From NCBI GenBank assembly GCA_003450555.1, contig DMFQ01000243.1, positions 23,014 through 34,001 of the forward strand: DNA of 10,988 nt. The letters are read 5' to 3'. Position 1 is the stretch's first letter. Each line of letters opens with the position of its first letter. The position numbers were made by a program, and so were the translations under genes. This DNA comes from Ktedonobacter sp. Lineage in GTDB: Bacteria; Chloroflexota; Ktedonobacteria; Ktedonobacterales; Ktedonobacteraceae. Below are positions 1 to 5,809 of the stretch, in pieces. Under the pieces are notes generated by a model, which was not told the origin of the DNA, did not search any database, and saw only the letters and a list, made by a program, of their open reading frames with translations.

Positions 1-6
1 TATAGT
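1..6 (+). promoter_or_regulatory. possible -10 box of the valS T-box transcript
   Basis: TATAGT at the very edge matches the -10 consensus TATAAT at five of six positions and lies about 18 bases before the first T-box stem, where a -10 box would be expected. The -35 region lies outside the window, so this is only a guess. Confidence 0.3.
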
Positions 7-23
7 AAGAGATGATTAAAGAC

Positions 24-339
24 TTGGAACGAGCGGAGTAGAGGGAAGCGGTCTGCCAGAGAGTGGAGGTCACTGGGTGAGAGCCTCCTTTGGATGCGCT
101 CCTCGAACGTGGCTCGTGAGTCGAGTGCTTGAAGTTGCATGATGATGTGACGTTAAGGCATTCCGGGTATAGCCCGTTAGCGCTGTGTAGAGGATACCTG
201 ACACATACTTTGGAAGGCATTACGATGATAGCGTGTTTATGCTTCGCAGAAAGTACCTGGTTGGGCGTGTCATGTATCGAAACAAGGTGGTACCACGAGC
301 CGCGCTGCCCTCGTCCTTGCGAGATGGCAGTGTTTTTTT
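24..339 (+). promoter_or_regulatory. T-box riboswitch (valine-responsive) upstream of valS
   Basis: This is a tRNA-sensing leader that lets transcription reach valS when uncharged tRNA-Val accumulates. Visible parts: Stem I base ACGAG (29-33) pairs with CTCGT (113-117). The loop-E AGTA (37-40) faces GAA (105-107). AGAGAG follows around 58-63, and GGAGG (65-69) pairs with CCTCC (84-88) in the distal arm. The likely specifier codon is GTG (109-111), a valine codon, followed by a purine. The T-box core is AAGGTGGTACCACG (284-297); its TGGT (288-291) would pair with an ACCA tRNA end, fitting the A discriminator of tRNA-Val. The antiterminator pairs CAAGG (283-287) with CCTTG (315-319) and ACGAG (295-299) with CTCGT (310-314), around the seven-base TGGTACC bulge. 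The middle section (about 120-280) should hold stems II and III, which I did not fold fully. The match to valS downstream supports the specifier assignment. Confidence 0.93.
303..339 (+). terminator. T-box attenuator (intrinsic terminator) before valS
   Basis: CGCTGCC (303-309) pairs with GGCAGTG (326-332, one G-U pair), and CTCG (310-313) pairs with CGAG (320-323). Seven T residues follow (333-339). The bases 310-319 are shared with the antiterminator, so the two structures exclude each other, which is the usual T-box switch. Confidence 0.92.
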
Positions 340-363
340 ATCGCTTAAAGGAGTACTACGAGT

Positions 364-2805
364 ATGTTGCCCAACCGTTACGACTTCCGCGAGGCTGAGC
401 CACGTTTGGCTCGCTTCTGGGAGCAGAACAATGTCTACGGGTATGATCCGGCTGGTTCTGGCCAGCACTTTACGATCGATACTCCGCCGCTGACCGTCTC
501 AGGCCAGCTGCACATCGGCCACTGTTATTCCTACACTCAGGCAGATGTCATCGCCCGCTACCGCAGGATGTGCGGCGATCACATCTATTATCCCATGGGC
601 TTTGATGACAATGGATTGCCTACGGAACGTTTTGTTGAGAAAACCATCAAACGTAATGCAACGGAGATGGGACGAGAGTCTTTCATTGACGCCTGCCTGG
701 AACTGACGCAGCAGACAGAGGATCGCTTTGAAATTCTCTGGCGCAGACTGAGCTTGAGTGTTGACTGGCGCTATCGCTATTCCTCCATTTCACATGATGC
801 GCGGCGCGTCTCGCAGTGGTCATTTATCCGACTGCATCGTCAGGGTTTGACTTATACGCAACAGGCGCCGACGCTGTGGTGTCCAGAATGTCAGACCGCC
901 ATCGCGCAGGCCGAGGTCAATGACGCGACATTACCAACCCGCTTTACAACGCTGGCATTCCATTTATCGGATGGGAGCATTTTGCCCATTGCCACGACGC
1001 GTCCAGAGCTGTTGCCTGCCTGTGTCGCTGTCTTTGTTCACCCTGATGATGCACGCTATAAACACCTGTTGGGCAAAACGGCCAGCATAGATAGCGGAGC
1101 TTTCCACGGGGCGCCTGAACTGGCCGTTCCCATTCAAGCAGATGAACTGGCCGATCCTGCCAGGGGGAGCGGGGCCGTCATGTGCTGCACTTTTGGCGAT
1201 TCGACCGATGTTCGCTGGTGGCATACCCATCAGCTTCCGCTGAGAATGGCCATTGGGCGAGATGGGCGAATGACGGAACTAGCAGGCTCCTATGCCGGAT
1301 TACCAGTGCAGGAGGCGCGCAAGCGTATACTCGGCTACCTGGAAGGGAAGGGGCAGATTCTGCGCGAGGAAACAATAGAACACGTTGTCGGAACGCACGA
1401 GCGCTGCGGTACTCCCATTGAATACCTGCACACGCGGCAGTGGTTCATTCGCGTCCTGGATCAGAAAGAGCGATTGTTGGAGGCTGGGCGTAAGATACGC
1501 TGGCATCCTGAGCACATGCAAATTCGCTACGAGCATTGGGTTGAGCACCTACAGTGGGATTGGTGCATTTCGCGCCAACGCTACTTTGGCGTTCCATTTC
1601 CAGCCTGGATGTGTCGTGCATGTGGTGAGATTATGTTGGCCACCCTGGAGCAACTACCAGTTGACCCACAAATCACGCAGCCCCTGGCTCCCTGTGCCTG
1701 TGGCTCAACCGATTTTGAGCCAGAGCCGGATGTCATGGACACGTGGGCTACATCATCCTGCTCGCCAATGATTATTGGGCACTGGATTGATGATCCCGCC
1801 TGGTTTGCCCAACATTTTCCGGCCAGTTTGCGTCCGCAGGCTCACGAAATCATTCGCACCTGGGCTTTTTATACCATCGTCAAGTCGCTGTATCACACCA
1901 ACGACATCCCATGGCGGGAGATTATGATTTCAGGACATGGCCTTTCAGCCGATCGAAGGAAAATCTCCAAGTCAAAGGAGCACAATGAGGTCGGGCCGAT
2001 GGAGGTCATAGAGAAGGAATCAGCCGATGCCCTGCGCTACTGGGCGACAACGGGCCGTACGGGCGCAGATAGCCCGCTCAGTCCAGAAATGATAGCCAAT
2101 GGGCGGCGCCTGGTCACGAAATTGTGGAATGCTAGCCGCTTCGCGCAGAGCCGCCTGGAGCATTTCGCGAACGAAACTTACCCTGCCAAACTACTGCCGA
2201 CTGATCGCTGGCTGCTCTCTCGCCTGGCGCGAACGATTGCTGCTGCAACTGCAGAGATGGATAGGTATGAGTATGGCGCCGCGCGTGCTGAAGTTGAACG
2301 CTTCTTCTGGGCAGACCTCTGTGATAACTACCTGGAACTGGCAAAATCCCGTCTCTATGGTGAAGCAGGAGAGGAACATTATGCCGCGCAGTGGGCGCTC
2401 TACCAGACGCTCCTGAGCGTCATGAAATTGCTGGCCCCTTACCTCCCGTATGTTACGGAAGAGATTTATCAGGGCCTGTTGCGCCAGTGGGATGGGGCGC
2501 AATCAATTCACCGCGCGGCATGGCCAGCACAGCAACGGGAATGGATAGATGAGGAAGCAGAGACTACAGGCGAGACGCTATTAGAGCTGTTGCGCCAGGT
2601 TCGTCGCTATAAGGCCGAACGAGGATTGTCTGTCGGGGCTGAATTGGAGGTCCTGCACATAACTGGTTGTTTAGAGGCTGCTCAACGTGCTTCTTTGGAG
2701 ATGGCAATGCCCGATTTGAAGAGCGCGACGAGGGTCAAACGGATTATCCTGGCGGAAGATGGAGTTCAAACTGTAAATGGTGATGAGTTGATGGTCAAAG
2801 TTTGA
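364..2805 (+). CDS. valS: valine--tRNA ligase, archaeal/rickettsial type
   Basis: This cytoplasmic class I synthetase attaches valine to tRNA-Val. The HIGH motif is residues 50-53, followed by a DDNGLPTER stretch as I recall from rickettsial and archaeal ValRS. The CP1 editing domain shows TTRPE at 211-215. Putative zinc-binding cysteines are C173/C176 and C417/C420 with C444/C446. The KMSKS loop is KISKS at 533-537, and the anticodon-binding domain starts near residue 580. At 813 residues it is shorter than common bacterial ValRS (about 880-950) and ends without the C-terminal coiled-coil arm, as in the rickettsial form. After KSK the sequence is EHNEVGP rather than the usual GNV-type segment, with one extra residue. 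The start is supported by AAAGGAG at 347-353. Three in-frame stops (TGA TAA TGA) end the gene. The T-box upstream independently supports valine specificity. Confidence 0.97.
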   Translation: MLPNRYDFREAEPRLARFWEQNNVYGYDPAGSGQHFTIDTPPLTVSGQLHIGHCYSYTQADVIARYRRMCGDHIYYPMGFDDNGLPTERFVEKTIKRNATEMGRESFIDACLELTQQTEDRFEILWRRLSLSVDWRYRYSSISHDARRVSQWSFIRLHRQGLTYTQQAPTLWCPECQTAIAQAEVNDATLPTRFTTLAFHLSDGSILPIATTRPELLPACVAVFVHPDDARYKHLLGKTASIDSGAFHGAPELAVPIQADELADPARGSGAVMCCTFGDSTDVRWWHTHQLPLRMAIGRDGRMTELAGSYAGLPVQEARKRILGYLEGKGQILREETIEHVVGTHERCGTPIEYLHTRQWFIRVLDQKERLLEAGRKIRWHPEHMQIRYEHWVEHLQWDWCISRQRYFGVPFPAWMCRACGEIMLATLEQLPVDPQITQPLAPCACGSTDFEPEPDVMDTWATSSCSPMIIGHWIDDPAWFAQHFPASLRPQAHEIIRTWAFYTIVKSLYHTNDIPWREIMISGHGLSADRRKISKSKEHNEVGPMEVIEKESADALRYWATTGRTGADSPLSPEMIANGRRLVTKLWNASRFAQSRLEHFANETYPAKLLPTDRWLLSRLARTIAAATAEMDRYEYGAARAEVERFFWADLCDNYLELAKSRLYGEAGEEHYAAQWALYQTLLSVMKLLAPYLPYVTEEIYQGLLRQWDGAQSIHRAAWPAQQREWIDEEAETTGETLLELLRQVRRYKAERGLSVGAELEVLHITGCLEAAQRASLEMAMPDLKSATRVKRIILAEDGVQTVNGDELMVKV

Positions 2806-2810
2806 TAATG

Positions 2811-2849
2811 AGAGAGGGTTTTCTGCACGACAGAAAACCCTCTCTTTTA
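2811..2849 (+). terminator. intrinsic terminator between valS and the convergent zinc-ribbon gene
   Basis: A perfect 15-bp stem (2811-2825 with 2831-2845) has a CACGA loop and is followed by TTTAT. It lies five bases after the valS stop and ends just before the stop of the convergent gene. The hairpin is symmetric, but the T run favours the + strand; on the minus strand only a weak T stretch follows. Confidence 0.9.
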
Positions 2850-2852
2850 TTT

Positions 2853-3467
2853 CTACCAGAGGGCAATGGCAGTCCAGCTAAGGCCGTATAACAGCAGAAC
2901 GAAAGCTGTATAGTATAGCGTCAAGGAGCTATGTGGGGAGATGATGACTTCCAGAATGAGCGCTAGAAATGCGGCCAATGTCGCTCCTGCAATCCACATA
3001 ATGCGTTGCCACCAGCGTAAGATGGATGCCCGATATCGTAGACGGACAAAAAAAACGATGCTTATCGTCATGACAATTAAGGTGAGAAGTAGTCCTAAGA
3101 GGCCGATAACTGTTCCCGAACCAAGGGTTGTGAGCGCGCCGAGTAGACCTACGATTGCGATGATGGTACCAATAAAGTAGAGCATGCCGCTGAATATCCC
3201 TATGCGCGTGGGAGTAACGTTCTGAGGATACGAAGAAGGTGGAGGGACAGGATGGGCAGGAGGGACGACCTGGTTATGCTCTAGCGGCGGTGATGGTGGT
3301 GATGGTGGCGCAAGCGATAATTTTTTGTGCCCGTTAAGAAGTGACGGGGGAGGCGCTTTGTATTCTGCCTGCTCTGGTGTAACCTCGGTAACGCTCAGCG
3401 GTGAACTGCATTGTTCGCAAAAGGTACTTGAGTTCGCATTCTCATGGCCGCAGCGAGGGCATTGCAT
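2853..3467 (-). CDS. zinc-ribbon membrane protein with proline-rich linker, function unknown
   Basis: I do not recognise a specific family. The N-terminus is a zinc ribbon, C3-x2-C6 and C17-x2-C20. A disordered linker (about residues 25-85) is rich in proline, with runs such as PPSPPSPP. Four hydrophobic segments follow (about 90-113, 118-141, 156-176 and 182-204). So it is probably a polytopic inner-membrane protein with the ribbon on the cytoplasmic side. The chosen ATG (3467-3465) gives 204 residues, puts the ribbon at the extreme N-terminus as in many such proteins, and has a GAGAGG ribosome site about eight bases upstream. An earlier in-frame ATG at 3521 would add 18 residues, but it overlaps the candidate -10 box and has no ribosome site. 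The gene is convergent with valS and divergent from the helicase gene. What the ribbon binds cannot be told from the sequence. Confidence 0.85.
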   Translation of the reverse strand: MQCPRCGHENANSSTFCEQCSSPLSVTEVTPEQAEYKAPPPSLLNGHKKLSLAPPSPPSPPLEHNQVVPPAHPVPPPSSYPQNVTPTRIGIFSGMLYFIGTIIAIVGLLGALTTLGSGTVIGLLGLLLTLIVMTISIVFFVRLRYRASILRWWQRIMWIAGATLAAFLALILEVIISPHSSLTLYYTAFVLLLYGLSWTAIALW

Positions 3468-3511
3468 GTAATTATCCTCTCGACAGAATGAACTGAAGTT
3501 CCCGTCACAGT

Positions 3512-3541
3512 AATATAGCATGGCAGTGTGAGCTTTGGCAA
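3512..3541 (-). promoter_or_regulatory. sigma-70-type promoter for the zinc-ribbon gene
   Basis: On the minus strand, TTGCCA (3541-3536) and TATATT (3517-3512) are separated by 18 bases; each matches consensus at five of six positions. Transcription would begin near 3505, about 38 bases before the ATG at 3467. This supports that start over the one at 3521. Confidence 0.6.
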
Positions 3542-3572
3542 CTTAAGCGCAATTCTTCTAGCTACGAAAAAC

Positions 3573-3601
3573 TTGACAAAAGATGTACTAACAAGTACTC
3601 T
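3573..3601 (+). promoter_or_regulatory. candidate promoter of the helicase gene with a palindrome in the spacer
   Basis: A consensus -35 box TTGACA (3573-3578) is followed after 17 bases by a weak -10-like TACTCT (3596-3601). The spacer holds the inverted repeat GTACT-aaca-AGTAC (3585-3598), a position where a bound repressor would block polymerase. The -35 is strong; the -10 is poor, so the exact promoter is uncertain. A GGAGGG ribosome site at 3621-3626 precedes the ATG. Confidence 0.45.
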
Positions 3602-3631
3602 TTTACAGATAATGATAAGTGGAGGGATCAA

Positions 3632-5764
3632 ATGCTTATTGATGTCTTGACGAGTGATAGTTTCGATCAGTCATTGAGCCGTCTTCCACTCCCCATGCGG
3701 GAAACCGTTAGAAGGAAGATTCACTTACTGGCAGAAAATCCTGGCCACCCCTCACTGAACACGCACCGATTACACAACGTGAAAGCAAATATATGGGATT
3801 GTTACGTTTCAGAGAGTATGCGCCTGCTGTACGAGATTAGGGATGGCAATTTGCAACTCTGGAATGTGGGTCCACACTCAATGGTAGACAATGTTCGTTT
3901 GCGGGGTTTTGCGGCGAACACGCGCTTTAGCCGCATGGAGCAAGCGTCTGAAGCTATTCCATTACCTCCACGAGATAAGCCGGAGAAACCGGCATTTGAT
4001 CCTTCTCTTTTCAGAGATGCTGGATTTGTACCTGTAACTCCGGAAATGATGCAGAAAGGCACTCCGAATGCCTTTGCCTTTTTCCAAGATGCTCATTTAC
4101 GGATCCTTGGCGTACCGTCATTGCTGGTAAAGCCTCTTAAGAGAGCGTCCTCACTCGAAGCAGCACTGGACCTTCCTGAACTGCCGGAACAGACGCGCAT
4201 GTGGTTGGAGGAATTGAGCACCTCGACTGAACTTGAAGAAGTTATGTTTGATTCGTCGCGCCTGCTGTATCGCTCGACCCTTGATCGCTTCGATGGTTAT
4301 TGTGAGGGAAAGATCAAACGCCTGATGCTCAACCTCCAGCGTCCTGAACAGCAGCAGTATGTAGAGATGGAGAGGGCGCCATTGATCTTGCTCAAGGGGG
4401 CAGCCGGTTCTGGTAAGACAACGGTGGGGATCTACCGGGCAATTCGGCTGGCTGAGCAGGGCAGAAGCGTGCTTGTGCTGACTTATAACCGCACGCTATC
4501 ATCTATCACTAAAGCACTGATAGAGGAACTGATCGGCCCGTTACCCAAAAATTTACAGGTAATGACGCTGCACAGCCTGATGGGGCATCTTCTGCATGGG
4601 CGCTCAATTGAGCTACATATAGCAGACGACGGGAAGACTCGTAAAGTTCTTTATGATGCTTTGCAAGAAGTACGTTTAAAAGATAGCGCAGTGGTGCTGA
4701 AACGTGACCAGGCGTTCTTTGAGGAAGAGATCAAACGCGTCATCAAGGGATTGGGCTTAAGGAATGTGGAAGAGTATAAGGCGGTTGAACGTTATGGGCG
4801 TAAAACGGCTTTGAGCGGCAAGCAGCGCGAGGCAGTATGGAAGGTCTATGAAGCATATCAGCGGCGCATGTTCCAGGCGAAGTATCATGACTGGGCAGAT
4901 CACGCGGCAAAGACGCTGGAAGCACTGCAGAGCCAGGCGATTGCAAATGGCTATGACGATATCATTGTTGATGAGGCCCAGGATTTAAGGCCGATAGACC
5001 TGCGTGTCATTCAGCAGTTTATAGCTTCACCTTCTGAAGGGCCTGCAGGGATGGTGCGTAGCATCATGATCCTTGCCGATGCCGCCCAGACGTTATACTC
5101 GCGCGGCTTTTCCTGGAAACAGGCTGGCATACAAGCCAGGGGACGTACCGTCATCCTGCGCAAGAATTACCGCAATACGCGCCAGGTGGCAGAGGCGGCG
5201 GCCCATTTACTGCAGAGGAATGAGTTGATGCGAGCCACGCAGGAGTATGTTGATCCAGAGTGGACACAGCGCCAGGGACCCTCCCCAGTGGTTTTGAAGG
5301 CGACCAATGCATTTGGTCAGTTTGAACTCGTGAGGGAGCGTATCCTCGACCTGGTCAGTGACCAGGTTTTTCGCCTCTCTGATTTCGCAGTACTTTGCCC
5401 CACCAATCAACTATGTGAGCAGTGCCAGCGAGAGTTAGAACATGCTGGACTGAGGACAGTGCTGCATAAAGATAGCGACTTTGACCTGCTCGAAGAGCGG
5501 ATCAAAATACTGACGATTCACTCCGCGAAAGGCCTGGAATTTCCGGTTGTCTTCCTGGTAGGGCTGATGGTGGGCGTGCTTCCGTCAAGCCAGGGGCTGC
5601 AACATAGTGAGGCTGAAGAGGCTCAGTTGTATATTGAACAACAACGGACCCTCTGTTACGTGGGGATGACGCGGGCCGCCGAAGCGCTCTACCTGCTGAC
5701 CGTCAGGGGAGCGGAGTCTCGCTTTATCAAAGAACTGACGGGGAAAGTGGTCATTTGGGAGTAA
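3632..5764 (+). CDS. RelE/ParE-like toxin domain fused to UvrD/Rep-type SF1 helicase
   Basis: Residues 1-93 resemble the RelE/ParE mRNA-interferase/gyrase-toxin fold: a helical N-terminal half, NPGHPSLNTHRL, then MRLLYEIRDGNLQLWNVGPH with R64 and H82, as in ribosome-dependent toxins. A linker (about 95-235) follows. The helicase has Walker A GAAGSGKT (256-263, K262), motif Ia VLTYNR, Walker B DEAQD (447-451), motif III ILADAAQTLYSRG, motif IV NYRNTRQVA, motif V TIHSAKGLEFPVVFLVG and motif VI YVGMTRA. All core motifs are intact, so it should be an active ATP-dependent 3'-5' translocase or helicase. Whether the toxin-like domain is catalytic or only binds RNA or protein is unknown. No antitoxin ORF precedes it (3522-3631 is promoter sequence). 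The gene is monocistronic between a divergent promoter and a strong terminator. It could serve in repair, stalled-transcription rescue or phage defence; the sequence does not decide. Confidence 0.92.
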   Translation: MLIDVLTSDSFDQSLSRLPLPMRETVRRKIHLLAENPGHPSLNTHRLHNVKANIWDCYVSESMRLLYEIRDGNLQLWNVGPHSMVDNVRLRGFAANTRFSRMEQASEAIPLPPRDKPEKPAFDPSLFRDAGFVPVTPEMMQKGTPNAFAFFQDAHLRILGVPSLLVKPLKRASSLEAALDLPELPEQTRMWLEELSTSTELEEVMFDSSRLLYRSTLDRFDGYCEGKIKRLMLNLQRPEQQQYVEMERAPLILLKGAAGSGKTTVGIYRAIRLAEQGRSVLVLTYNRTLSSITKALIEELIGPLPKNLQVMTLHSLMGHLLHGRSIELHIADDGKTRKVLYDALQEVRLKDSAVVLKRDQAFFEEEIKRVIKGLGLRNVEEYKAVERYGRKTALSGKQREAVWKVYEAYQRRMFQAKYHDWADHAAKTLEALQSQAIANGYDDIIVDEAQDLRPIDLRVIQQFIASPSEGPAGMVRSIMILADAAQTLYSRGFSWKQAGIQARGRTVILRKNYRNTRQVAEAAAHLLQRNELMRATQEYVDPEWTQRQGPSPVVLKATNAFGQFELVRERILDLVSDQVFRLSDFAVLCPTNQLCEQCQRELEHAGLRTVLHKDSDFDLLEERIKILTIHSAKGLEFPVVFLVGLMVGVLPSSQGLQHSEAEEAQLYIEQQRTLCYVGMTRAAEALYLLTVRGAESRFIKELTGKVVIWE

Positions 5765-5809
5765 CGGGATGATGACGGGACACGTATCCCGTCATCATCC
5801 CGTATTTCT
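5764..5809 (+). terminator. intrinsic terminator between the helicase and GH31 genes
   Basis: A perfect 17-bp stem (5764-5780 with 5787-5803) has a CACGTA loop and is followed by ATTTCTT. It begins at the last base of the helicase stop codon and ends at the stop codon of the convergent gene. The T-rich tail is on the + side; on the minus strand TTACTCCC follows, which is weaker. Confidence 0.88.

Noticed and set aside
129..493. Overlapping short ORFs in the leader upstream of and into valS
   Set aside because: They overlie the T-box structure and the start of valS, have no ribosome sites and no family-like sequence.
3468..3521. 18-residue N-terminal extension of the zinc-ribbon protein from an ATG at 3521
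   Set aside because: That ATG overlaps the candidate -10 box and lacks a ribosome site; the ATG at 3467 has GAGAGG and places the zinc ribbon first.
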